From: Sporosarcina thermotolerans
GTDB lineage: Bacteria > Bacillota > Bacilli > Bacillales_A > Planococcaceae
Direction of reading: 5' to 3'
Assembly (NCBI RefSeq): GCF_030067815.1
Contig: NZ_CP125968.1
Span: 3,464,001-3,528,000 of the forward strand
DNA length: 64,000 bases
Under the pieces are notes generated by a model. The model searched no databases, had not been told where the DNA came from, and was given only the letters and a program-made list of their open reading frames with translations. The position numbers were made by a program, and so were the translations under genes. This document shows, piece after piece, positions 37,835-47,827 of this stretch; within the stretch, counting starts at the first letter, position 1, and every line of letters starts with the position of its first letter.

Positions 37835-38833
37835 TTAGGTTGTTTTTCTAGTGATCAACTTGGGCGATATTACCACATCTTCAGGAGTCTCTTTTAGATT
37901 CTTTTCAATCAAAAGTATCAATGTATTCAATGCTAATTCCGCCATTTTACTTTTCTGCTGAGAGATTGTTGTTAATCCAATATAGGGATTACTAGAAACC
38001 TGGATATTATCGAAACCTATTACAGCAACATCATTTGGAACCCTGAAATTATTCTTTTCGATAGCATCTAAAACTGTAATAGCAATCTGATCCGTTGAAG
38101 CAACAATTGCTGTCGGTCTATCTGGTTTACTAAGAATTCTTGTTACAAAATTTTGGATATAATCATTTGTGGGTTTTCCTTTTAAGATCAATTCTTCATC
38201 GATGGTTAGACCGAATTCGTTTATAGATTCATAATATCCTAAGTAGCGATCGTAATAAGTAGAGTATTCAAATGGTCCTCCAATAAATGCTATCCTGGAA
38301 TGACCCTTTTGAATTAGGTGACTAATGGTCATTTTAGAACCTTTTTTATTATCCATCGTGACAGAGAAAAAATTTGATTTCTCTGGTTTTCGATTAAAAT
38401 ACACTACTGGAATACTCTCACCTACTAATTCCTCAAAGTTCTGATCGTACCTACTCACTGAACCAACAATGATACCTGATAAATTTCTACTCAATAAAAA
38501 CTTCAACGTTTTCTTTAAGTCTTCTTCTCCACTAGTGTCATAGATAAGAATTTCATAACCTAATTGCCTAGCTTTCAATATGATTACCTTGGAAGTTTCT
38601 GAGAAAAAGGGATTTGAAATATCGTCAACTACTAAGCCAATTGTCTTTGATTTGTTTGTTATCAAACTTCTGGCAATCTCATTAGGCTCAAAATTAAGTT
38701 CCTTAATTGCTTCTTCTACCTTTTGTCTTTTGTCTGGCTTAATATGGAGATAATTATTAAGGACCCGTGAAACAGTTGAAGGCGAAACCCCTGCATACTT
38801 CGCTACGTCCTTGATTGTCACTTTATTTTTCAT
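37835..38833 (-). CDS. LacI family transcriptional regulator
   Basis: 332 residues from the ATG at 38833 (MKNKVTIKDVAKYAGVSPST). The earlier in-frame TTG at 38872 lacks a ribosome site and would put an operator inside the gene. The helix-turn-helix VTIKDVAKYAGVSPSTVSRVLNN and hinge are followed by the periplasmic-binding-type effector domain (GLVVDDISNPFFSE...VAVIGFDNIQ). Two operator-like palindromes lie just upstream. Probably represses the dehydrogenase block until a sugar-acid inducer binds. Confidence 0.85.
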   Translation of the reverse strand: MKNKVTIKDVAKYAGVSPSTVSRVLNNYLHIKPDKRQKVEEAIKELNFEPNEIARSLITNKSKTIGLVVDDISNPFFSETSKVIILKARQLGYEILIYDTSGEEDLKKTLKFLLSRNLSGIIVGSVSRYDQNFEELVGESIPVVYFNRKPEKSNFFSVTMDNKKGSKMTISHLIQKGHSRIAFIGGPFEYSTYYDRYLGYYESINEFGLTIDEELILKGKPTNDYIQNFVTRILSKPDRPTAIVASTDQIAITVLDAIEKNNFRVPNDVAVIGFDNIQVSSNPYIGLTTISQQKSKMAELALNTLILLIEKNLKETPEDVVISPKLITRKTT

Positions 38834-38856
38834 TTGTTGGATATATTCCTCCTTCT

Positions 38857-38947
38857 TTGAAAACGATTTCAATTATTTTTGTAAAAAAAATAATATAATA
38901 GCTCCTGATTTCCACTTTATTATCTCTCACATTGAAAACGATTTCAA
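38857..38947. promoter_or_regulatory. two LacI-type operators upstream of the LacI gene
   Basis: TTGAAAACGATTTCAA occurs twice, at 38857-38872 and 38932-38947, 75 bp apart. Spacing near seven helical turns would allow looping. Same site type as at 32935 and 34068. Confidence 0.65.
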
Positions 38948-39546
38948 TAATATTTGTATAAAAAATCTTCAAATGAATAGGTTCGCTGTTTGAAGATTAT
39001 TGCTACCTCCTAATTTTCCCTTATGACATATCCCACGCCCAGCGGCCCTTCTACAACATTTAATGCGACAACTTCTGAATTATTTACTATGTATTCATCC
39101 CAAATACAGGAATTAAATAAAAAGGATTCCAATTATAGCACGAAGCCGATTGCACCTGTGTTTAACGATTTATTACGCTTTTGTTACTTTATCTTGGGAA
39201 CCCCCTTTCTTATATGGATAGTAATAGCACGTATTTGTTGTTTATTGTACATGTGCGTTCAGCATTTAGCAATCTTAGTGGGATAATTCTATAATCTTTC
39301 ATTTTTAAATGTGTTAATAAAAATTATTGGGAGGCAGAAATAAAAAAAGCCTATGGATCAATTGAATTAGGGGCATAAAGCAAACGAACATCACTTTTTT
39401 TATTATTTCCATCCTATCAACGGTGGAATTGAAGCTAATATTTATGTCGTTTTGCCGGTTCATACCTATGACTATTTTTAGCAAAACAGCGACCCATTCC
39501 CTCTTAAAAAGGAAATAAATCGCTGTTTTCATTCGACTTTATTTAC
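38948..39546. other. gene-poor region with a possible coding remnant
   Basis: On the minus strand about 39020-39100 reads WDEYIVNNSEVVALNVVEG followed by PLGVGYVIREN and a stop. This looks like the C-terminus of a lost gene, with an upstream in-frame stop. The rest is AT-rich, with the repeat at 39398-39470 and no convincing gene. Confidence 0.3.
39398..39470. repeat. ~72-bp dispersed repeat (family C), copy 1
   Basis: Starts TTTATTATTTCCATCCTAT and includes GGAATTGAAGCTAATAT and GTCGTTTTGCCGGTTC. A near-identical copy lies at 55750-55820. Confidence 0.65.
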
Positions 39547-41099
39547 TCACTTCACCGTCACATCATCCAACATATAAACACCCGACGGATGGATCCAGAA
39601 TCCTTGAACATTTTTCCCGATTGCTGAGATATATTCACTATTCCTAAAGAAAATCATCGGTGCGTCGTTCATTTCTATTTCTTGTGCTTCTGCGTAAATG
39701 GCGAGGCGTTTTTCAGGATCTGTTTCTTGGCGTCCTTTGTTGATCAGATCATCGACCTTAGGGTTGCTGTAAAATGCGCGGTTCCCTGTATTGCCATGGG
39801 CAGCGGAATGGAACAGGAAGTATTGGTTGTAATCCGCGTCGCCGGTCATGTTGGACCAGCCTAAGATGAACATGTCGTGTTCCCCTTTTCCAGTGCCTTC
39901 GAGGTAGGCGCCCCATTCCACAACTTTAATCTCAAGGTCTATGCCAAGCCCTTTCAGTTGGGACTGGACGACTTCTGCGACGTCCATTCTTGCTTTGTTG
40001 TCGTTTGTCCAGATTGTTGTTTTGAATCCATCTTTATAGCCTGCTTCGGCCATCAATGCTTTTGCTTTTTCAAGGTCGTATGAATAGCCTTTCAGCTTGT
40101 CATTGAATCCCCAAATGGCTGGTCCCATTGTTGAGGTGGCCAATGTGCCGACGTTATTATAGACGCCTGAAATGATTGATTCCGTGTCGATGGCGTAGCT
40201 GATTGCCTGTCTCACTTTGACATTGTTGAATGGTTCCTTATTTAAGTTGAATCCGATATAGTCATTGCCTAATGAGTCACTTCGAACTAACTTCATCGAA
40301 TCGCTATTCGTGATACGGTCAACTTCTGTCACTGGAACCGGGTCTGCAATGTGGGCCTCCCCGTTTCAACCATTGCCACTCGCGTTGAATCTTCCGGAAT
40401 CACTTTAAATGTAATTGTTTTTAGTCCCGATTGTTTGCCCCAGTACTTATCGAATTGTTCTAACTTAATCTCTTGTCCGATTTTCCAGTTTGCCAATTTG
40501 TATGGTCCTGTACCAACTGGATTTTGCGCGATTTCTTTTCCTGAGTCAATTGCAGTTGGACTGATAATTCCTGAAGCGTAATGCGATAGGTTCGCCAACA
40601 ATGGAGCATACGGATATTCAGTTATTAACTGTACTTTATGGTCGTTAATCACTTTAACTTCCGTAATCATTTCAAAAAGATTTGCGCGTGCGGATGCTGT
40701 CTTTTCATCTAATACACGTTCAATCGTTCGTTTTACAGCTTCTGCAGTAAAATCTGTGCCATCATGGAATTTAACATTTTCCCTAAGTGTAAATTCCCAA
40801 GTTAAATCGTCAAGTTTCTCCCATGATGTTGCTAACAATGGCTGAATTTCCATGTTTTTATCTTGATAGACAAGTCCTTCATAGATTCTTCCATGGTAAA
40901 TATTTGCTGAAGGGATGTCCGTCCCCAAATGTGGGTCTAACTTCGTTGCGTCCGATAAAGTCGCGACAATCAGATCCTTTGTTTCGCTGGACTTTCCGCC
41001 GCCTTCGCTTTTGCCTGTGTCACCCGCATTTCCACTCATACATGCGCTTAACACCAATACAAGCCCGATAATTATGACAAGCAAACTATTCTTTTTCAA
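39547..41099 (-). pseudogene. peptide ABC transporter substrate-binding lipoprotein, frameshifted
   Basis: The lipoprotein signal has lipobox VLSAC. The solute-binding family 5 pattern is clear: DPHLGTDIPSANIYHGRIYEGLVYQD, WEFTLRENVKFHDGTDFTAE, NPVGTGPYKLANW. The frame breaks at the four-base C run 40359-40362 (one base missing), and the rest (VTEVDRITNSDSMKLVRS, YDLEKAKALMAEAGYKDGF) follows. Repaired length about 517 residues. It overlaps the peptidase stop by 4 bases and is divergent from the permease/ATPase genes. Dipeptide or glutathione-like substrates are plausible. Confidence 0.82.
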
Positions 41100-42177
41100 T
41101 GAACTTCCTCCCTTACATTGATAATTTGCAAATCTTTAGTGGAAGTTGTTAAATTTCGATACCCATCTTCCGTAATGACGAGTAGATCTTCAATACGCAC
41201 GCCACCCCAGCCCGGAATATAAATTCCTGGTTCTACTGTAATGACCATGCCCGGTTGTAAAATCGTTTGATCGGTTAAGCGTAGGGCCGGACTTTCATGG
41301 ATAAATAAGCCTAATGAATGCCCTAAACTATGGCCAAAATTAGGACCGTACCCTGCGTCCGCAATGATACTTCGTCCAACATCGTCAACATCGCAGCATC
41401 TTACGCCTGGACCAATGATTTTCAAGCTTTCTTCCTGGGCTTTCCTAACAATCGAATAGATTTTTAGTTGCTTTTCAGTTGGAGGTCCCAATACAACTGT
41501 ACGGGTAAAATCCGAAATGTACCCGTTAACGATTGCCCCATAATCCATTTTGAGAAAGTCCCTACTTCGAGTACTCTGTCGGTTGCCTGTCCATGGGGCA
41601 AACTGGCACGAGGACCCGAGGCGATCACGTGATTTGCCTTAATTCCTTCCGCCCCCGCTTTTTTCATGAATAATTCAAGCTCAAGCCCGATTTCTTTCTC
41701 TGTTTTTCCTGGTTCGATGAAGGTCAAAATATGTGCAAACGCCTGATCGCAAATTTCAATTCCTTTTGCGATACTTTCGATTTCTTCCTCGTCCTTAATC
41801 GAACGAATTGCATTTGTAACTTCACTGCAATCTACAAATTCAATTTGCGGGAGCCTTTCTTTCAGCTCCAAATAGATTTCGACAGGTACAGCGCCAAATT
41901 CGAGCCCCACCACTCCACGCTTCAGATGTGAAAATTGATCGCAAACTAGCTCTACCATGTTTTGTTGATGTTGCAATACGTCAAAGTCTGAAGCTTGGGC
42001 CTTGGCTTGGTCTACATAGCGAAAATCTGTAATCAGTTTTTGACTACCCGATTGGATAACTAACATCCCCGCCGTCCCACGATACTTTGAAAAGTAGTAT
42101 CTGTTCTCTGGTGAATAAATGATTACCCCTTGCCACTCTCTACCTATCAACCTATCCGTCAATTTAGAGACGCTCAT
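41096..42177 (-). pseudogene. M24 family Xaa-Pro peptidase, frameshifted
   Basis: N-terminal creatinase-like domain, then MDYGAIVNGYISDFTRTVVLG (first Asp ligands), NFGHSLGHSLGLFIHESPAL (His ligand), and VITVEPGIYIPGWGGVRIEDLL (Glu ligands). The frame shifts at the C run 41560-41562; one extra G restores VGDFLKMDYG. About 360 residues. Probably trims Xaa-Pro peptides brought in by the adjacent ABC transporter, in the cytoplasm. Confidence 0.82.
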
Positions 42178-42358
42178 TCATCTTTACCAACCCCTTTTCT
42201 CTTATTTCTACCTCAATTATAGAAAAATATCAGATGGCATGTTTATAAAATATTGTTCATTGTTTACTGGATTTTTACCATTTCGCAATATTCAATTAAA
42301 TATTCATCGGATTTTTGTTAAGGTAAGTTTATCGAAATTAAAGCCAAGGAGTGATCAA

Positions 42359-43248
42359 ATGAAATCGCCAATTGGGATAACGTTAACTGAAAAAGAAGCC
42401 AAAATAAAACCAGACAAGGGAGCGACCATTTTAAGAAGACTGCTCGCCAATAAAATGTCTTTATTTGGTGGCATCGTCGTACTTTTGTACATTCTCATTG
42501 CACTATTTGCGCCAGTCATTGCCCCCTACGACCCATATGAGGTCATGCTTCAAGATAAGCTAAAACCGCCTTCATTTGAACATTTCATGGGAACCGACGA
42601 CAAAGGGCGGGATGTTTTCACCAGAATTCTTTATGGCGCAAGAATTTCGTTAGGGGTCGGCTTTCTTTCTGTTTTTATCGGAGCATTTTTCGGAATTATT
42701 TTAGGCCTGATCTCAGGTTACTACGGCAAAATGATTGACACGGTCATCATGCGATTTGTCGATGTTCTATTAGCGTTTCCAGGGCTATTGTTGGCGTTGG
42801 CAATCGTAAGTGCCTTAGGACCAAACCTCATTAATGTCGTTATTGCAGTCGGAATCTTTTCCATCCCTACGTTCGCAAGGATTGTGAGAGGCTCTACGCT
42901 AGACATCAAAAAAAGCGAATACATCGATGCGGTAAAAGTATTAGGGGCTCATGATTCAACAATCATTTTTAGACATATACTGCCGAACATTCTCAGTCCG
43001 ATTATCGTACAAGGGACGTTGCGATTAGCTACCTCTATCCTTTCGGTTGCCGGGCTTTCATTTTTAGGAATGGGAGCGCAGCCACCTTCACCCGAATGGG
43101 GGCAATGTTAAGCAAAGGGCGGGATTTCATCATGACAGCACCACACCTCGCGCTCTACCCCGGCATGGCAATCGCAATCATCGTATTGGCATTCAATATT
43201 TTTGGCGATGGCCTACGAGATGTGTTGGATCCTAAAATGAAACGATAA
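42359..43248 (+). pseudogene. peptide ABC transporter permease (OppC/DppC type), frameshifted
   Basis: The start at 42359 has AAGGAG 7 bases upstream; the open frame extends further up without a site. Membrane helices and the EAA loop region ([24 protein letters not shown]) are typical of DppC. At the G run 43098-43102 one base is missing; repair gives [20 protein letters not shown] and the stop at 43248. About 297 residues. The order permease C then B is the reverse of the common dppBC order. Confidence 0.82.
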
Positions 43249-43260
43249 GGAGGGGATTGT

Positions 43261-44180
43261 ATGATCATATTTATCTTAAGAAGGTTCATCCAAATCATTC
43301 CAGTACTTTTGGGCGTCAGCCTCGTTGTATTTCTCATTATGCAAATGGTACCGGGTGATCCTGCGCTCTTAATTGCAGGCGAAGGGGCCAGTGATGAGAA
43401 AATCAATAGTATTCGCAGCGAACTTGGATTGGATCGGTCCGTCATCGTCCAATACGTCGACTATGTTGGCAAGATCGTACAGGGGGATTTGGGCATTTCC
43501 CTTCGCACGGGCAGACCCGTATTGGAGGAAATCTTAGTACGGCTGCCTATAACAATCGAATTGGCATTTTGGAGTATATTAATCACGATCATCCTTGGGA
43601 TTTTCATCGGCATCACGGCAGCGAATAAACAAAACTCCTTCATCGACTTGGGGCTCATGATCATTGCACTGATTGGCGTTTCCCTTCCAAGTTTTTGGCT
43701 CGGACTTCTCTTAATCATTTATTTCTCTGTCGGGTTTGGATGGTTTCCGGTCGCTGGATGGGGGACATTCAAGCATGTCGTATTGCCGTCAATTGCGCTT
43801 GGAATCGGTGGCGCAGCAATTGTAGCGAGGATGACACGTTCCAGTATGTTGGACGTTTTAAACCAAGATTATATCCGAACGGCGAAGGCCAAAGGGGTTA
43901 AGCGGAGCATTATTATTTATAAACATGCGCTAAAAAATGCACTTATTCCAGTCGTCACAGTCGTAGGGTTGCAATTCGGGGCATTGTTAGGGGAACTGTC
44001 CTCATCGAATCAGTATTTGCCATAAACGGAGTCGGCCGTCTCATCATTGACGCCATCCGGTCACGTGATATTCCGTTAGTGCAAGGGACGATTTTATTTG
44101 TTTCCGTTATTTTCGTCTTAGTCAATTTAGTCGTCGACATTTCCTATCGGATGCTCAATAAAAAGGTTGATTTGAATTAA
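43261..44180 (+). pseudogene. peptide ABC transporter permease (OppB/DppB type), frameshifted
   Basis: Starts 12 bases after dppC-like gene, behind GGAGGGG. IILRRFIQIIPVLLGVSLVVF-type N-terminus, GDPALLIAGEGAS, and the EAA loop DYIRTAKAKGVKRSIIIYKHALKNALIP. One G is missing in 43990-43993; repair gives GTVLIESVFAINGVGRLIIDAIRSRD and the stop at 44180. About 307 residues. Confidence 0.83.
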
Positions 44181-44199
44181 TCAAAAAGGAGGTAGGGCA

Positions 44200-45221
44200 A
44201 TGGGTAACGAGATCGTTTTGCAAGTACGGAACTTGAAAACACATTTCTTTTCGGGTTCGCAAGTTATAAAAGCGGTAGATGGAGTGGATTTTGACTTACG
44301 GAAGGGACAAACGATCGGAATCGTCGGGGAGTCTGGAAGTGGAAAAAGCGTAACTTCCCTGTCCATCATGCGCCTTGTAGATCCAACTGCCGGAAAAGTT
44401 GTGGACGGACAAATATTGCTGCACGGAGATGACCTCCTTCAAAAGTCCGAAGAAAGCATGCGGAAAATCCGGGGGAATAAAATCTCAATGATCTTCCAAG
44501 AACCAATGACATCACTCAATCCTGTTTTTTCAGTAGGTGAACAAATCGCTGAAGCATACCGGATTCACGAAAAACTCCCTCGGAAACAAGCATGGGCAAA
44601 AGCAATTGAAATGCTAAAATTAGTCGGCATCCCTTCACCCGAAAAACGGGCAAAACAAGAGCCGCACGAATTAAGTGGAGGCATGAGGCAACGAGTATGA
44701 TTGCGATGGCAATTGCTTGTAATCCCGAACTACTCATTGCCGATGAGCCTACGACAGCTCTTGATGTAACGATTCAAGCACAAATTTTATCTTTACTAAA
44801 AGAATTACAGAATAATCTTGGATTGGCTGTCATGCTCATCACCCATGATTTAGGGGTTGTAGCGGAAACTTGTGATGAAGTTGTTGTCATGTATTGTGGA
44901 CAAGTTGTGGAGCATACAGACGTCGACACATTGTTCAATAATCCAAAGCATCCTTATACACAAGGCTTACTGAAAAGCATCCCAACGATCCACGAAGACG
45001 TGGACGAGCTGGAAACGATTTTAGGTACGGTACCAAGTCCGACAGACCTTCCCGTTGGGTGTAATTTTGCACCACGTTGCCCTTTCGCGAAAGAACTATG
45101 CATACAGGAAGCACCGCCTTTACTAGTGGAAAATGACGATAAAATAAGATGTTGGATGTATTCGGACAGATATGATCATTCATCACGTGAGGAGGCTATG
45201 AAAATTGACATACCTGTATGA
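44200..45221 (+). pseudogene. peptide ABC transporter ATP-binding protein (DppD type), frameshifted
   Basis: Walker A GESGSGKSVTS, signature LSGGMRQRV at the point where the frame breaks (about 44695), then MIAMAIACNPELLIADEPTTALD (Walker B) and the C-terminal oligopeptide domain with GCNFAPRCPFAKELC. One base missing. Repaired about 341 residues. Ribosome site AAGGAGGTAGGGCA. It powers import with the next ATPase. Confidence 0.84.
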
Positions 45222-46200
45222 TGAAGACAACGTCCTTCTTGAAGTAAACAACTTAAAACAATACTTCCCCATAAAAGGGGGCATATTCGGAAGAACCGTC
45301 AATCATGTAAAAGCCGTGGATGGCATTAGCTTTAAAATCAACGAGGGTGAAACAGTAAGCCTTGTCGGGGAATCCGGGTGTGGGAAATCAACGACAGGCC
45401 GGTCGATTTTACGGTTGGAGATGGCTACAGATGGAGAAGTACTGTTCCGAAATTCAAATTTGTTACGAAAAAGTAAAAAAGAGATGCGTCTCATTCGAAA
45501 AGATATACAAGCCATTTTCCAAGATCCATACGCCTCACTAAATCCGAGACAAAAAATTGGGGAAACACTTGAGGAAGCAATGAGGCTTTTAAATGTTGTT
45601 CCGAAGAATGAACGAAAAGAGAGAGCAATCGAATTATTGGAGCAAGTAGGGATGCGAAAAGAACATATTGACCGGTATCCACATGAATTTAGCGGCGGAC
45701 AACGCCAGCGAATTGGAATTGCACGTGCGTTGGCAGTTGAACCAAAATTAATCATTTGTGACGAAGCAGTTTCTGCCTTGGATGTTTCTGTACAGGCCCA
45801 AGTATTAAATTTGCTTAAACATCTGCAAAAAGTTTACGGTCTTACGTATTTATTCATCTCGCATGATTTGGCCGTTGTTCGCCATATATCGGACAGAATA
45901 ATTGTCATGTACCTTGGAAAAATTGTTGAAACCGCATCTAAAAAAACGTTATTCGACAAACCCAATCATCCGTATACAAGGGCTTTACTGTCAGCAATCC
46001 CTGAAACAAATCGGGCATTAAAACGGGAGCGCATCATTCTTCAAGGAGATATTCCCTCCCCTATCGACCCGCCTACAGGTTGCCGCTTTCAAACAAGGTG
46101 CCCATTTGCACAGGAAATTTGTAGAACTACGGAACCACCTTTACTCGAAATCGCTACCGACCACCAATCCGCATGCCATTTTAGTTCGGACTTCATGTAA
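45205..46200 (+). CDS. peptide ABC transporter ATP-binding protein (DppF type)
   Basis: 331 residues. Walker A GESGCGKSTTG, signature FSGGQRQRIGIARALA, Walker B LIICDEAVSALD, and C-terminal GCRFQTRCPFAQEIC (cysteines that bind an iron-sulphur cluster in some members). The frame opens at a TTG overlapping the previous gene by 17 bases. An ATG with GAGGAGG just upstream (45198) would be in frame if two A were missing from the AAAA run, so the start is uncertain. Last gene of the transporter operon. Confidence 0.86.
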   Translation: MTYLYDEDNVLLEVNNLKQYFPIKGGIFGRTVNHVKAVDGISFKINEGETVSLVGESGCGKSTTGRSILRLEMATDGEVLFRNSNLLRKSKKEMRLIRKDIQAIFQDPYASLNPRQKIGETLEEAMRLLNVVPKNERKERAIELLEQVGMRKEHIDRYPHEFSGGQRQRIGIARALAVEPKLIICDEAVSALDVSVQAQVLNLLKHLQKVYGLTYLFISHDLAVVRHISDRIIVMYLGKIVETASKKTLFDKPNHPYTRALLSAIPETNRALKRERIILQGDIPSPIDPPTGCRFQTRCPFAQEICRTTEPPLLEIATDHQSACHFSSDFM

Positions 46201-46218
46201 AATCGACTATCATTTTTA

Positions 46219-46250
46219 AGGGCAAAGATATTCATCTTTGCTCTTTTTTT
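46219..46250 (+). terminator. terminator of the peptide transporter operon
   Basis: GGGCAAAGAT, loop ATTC, ATCTTTGCTC and seven T, 20 bases after the ATPase stop. Confidence 0.88.
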
Positions 46251-46359
46251 ATTTCGAATTATGCTATACTACTTTAAAGGTTCTAAACAATCAAACTATT
46301 ACTATCTACCCACTATGTTTTTACTATACTTACCTAGCATTTGAAAGGATGAGCAAAAA

Positions 46360-47106
46360 ATGATCATTTCATCCGAAACCTTTTCATTTCTTTCCATTAT
46401 GTCCGTTTTCGTTACAATGGCGGCATTGCTCCTATTGCTAATGGTCATCTCCTTCGAGAAACAAATCTCGGACCTATCCCATGAAAAAAGGGAAATGGAA
46501 CTGACAAATTCACTGCAGCAAAGTACTTATATGCAGTTGAATCAGCAAATACACCCTCATTTTCTTTTCAATACGATTTCCTTATTAATCGGTTTAGCCC
46601 GCTTAAACCGCCTTGATACGCTCATCAAGTCATTGGAATCACTTTCACTATTATTGAAATTCAAGTATCAGAATAAAGATCCACTCATCCCTTTACATAG
46701 CGAAATTGAATATACAAAATCCTATTTACGAATACAAGGTTTACGCTTTTCCAATCGCTTAACGATTGAATGGTCAATTGATGCAAGCACATTGGATTAC
46801 TTAATACCCCCGTATCTCATTCAAACATTGACAGAGAACGCGTTCAAACATGGATTGGAGAAGAAAGTAGGACAACTTTTGTTACAACTTGAAACCAAAA
46901 ATGAGAACGACCATTTCTCTATTACGATAACGGATAATGGGTTAGGGTTTGAACATCTCAGTCTCGAAAAAGCTATGGAGAATGGACATGGCTTACTTAA
47001 CTTGAAACAACGTTTGGACTTGCTTTTTACGAACAGCTTAATGGAATTGGTAAAGGGAAGAAGCGGGGAGACATCTATTCGAATCCAAATTCCGAAGTCT
47101 CACTAA
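46360..47106 (+). CDS. LytS/YehU-type sensor histidine kinase
   Basis: 248 residues. A single N-terminal membrane helix (about 8-30), a short coiled linker, then the His_kinase domain with phosphoacceptor His in NQQIHPHFLFNTISLL. The ATPase domain has TENAFKHGLEKK (N box) and ITDNGLGF (G1) and NGHGLLNLKQRL (G2). No separate sensor domain, so it may sense through the membrane or a partner, perhaps the membrane protein encoded two genes on. Forms a system with the response regulator 8 bases downstream. Confidence 0.87.
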   Translation: MIISSETFSFLSIMSVFVTMAALLLLLMVISFEKQISDLSHEKREMELTNSLQQSTYMQLNQQIHPHFLFNTISLLIGLARLNRLDTLIKSLESLSLLLKFKYQNKDPLIPLHSEIEYTKSYLRIQGLRFSNRLTIEWSIDASTLDYLIPPYLIQTLTENAFKHGLEKKVGQLLLQLETKNENDHFSITITDNGLGFEHLSLEKAMENGHGLLNLKQRLDLLFTNSLMELVKGRSGETSIRIQIPKSH

Positions 47107-47114
47107 GAAAGGAA

Positions 47115-47827
47115 TTGACGGCATTGAATATATTATGCGTGGATGATGAACCGATTGTCATCGAACAATTGGAGTTTATATTAAAACCTGCTTTTCCGTC
47201 TTGGAATCTTTTTTTAGCAAATGACAGTATACAAGCAAAGTCCTTTATGAACTCAACCTATTTACATTTGGCGTTTTTAGATATTGAAATGCCGGGTAAA
47301 TCCGGGTTGGAACTTGCCAAAGATATTATCTCTAAACAACCTCATACGCAAGTGGTCATTTTATCCGCTCACCAAGACTTTTCCTTTGCACAAAAAGCCA
47401 TTCAAATTGGCGTTAAAGAATATTTAACGAAGCCCATTATCGAATCTGAACTAATAGACGTTGTTTTAAAGTTAACGCCCGACACCTTTTTAAGGAACTA
47501 CTCCCGTGTTGTGAATGCAGCCATTACGTACATCCAAGAAAATTACAGGAGTCGAATCTCGTTAAATGATATTGCCGAAGGGATCCATGTAAGCCCCTCG
47601 TATTTAAGCCGGAAGTTCAGTGATGAGGCTAGACGTCCATTATGAATTACTTGAATGATTATCGAATTGAAAAGGCGAAATATCTATTGACATCAACAAA
47701 TGAAAATATCTCTGAAATCGCGGAACAAATCGGATTCAACAGTTTGCATTACTTTTCAACACAGTTTAAAAAGAAGGAACAGATAACCCCAAAACAATTC
47801 AGAGAGATGACGCTTTATGCAAACTAG
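47115..47827 (+). pseudogene. response regulator with AraC-type DNA-binding domain, frameshifted
   Basis: Receiver domain: LCVDDEP, phosphoacceptor Asp in LAFLDIEMPGKSGLEL, Lys in YLTKPI. AraC helix-turn-helix: IQENYRSRISLNDIAEGIHVSPSYLSRKF. The frame breaks near 47638 (TT for TTT); repair gives PFMNYLNDYRIEKAKYLL and FNSLHYFSTQFKKKEQITPKQFR. About 237 residues. The TTG at 47124 is an alternative start with better spacing from AAAGGA. Likely target: the adjacent transporter gene or the peptide operon. Confidence 0.82.

Noticed and set aside
43990-44697. Programmed frameshifting in the peptide transporter genes
   Set aside because: No slippery heptamer plus stimulator, and the breaks recur in unrelated genes at plain homopolymers; sequence error is simpler.
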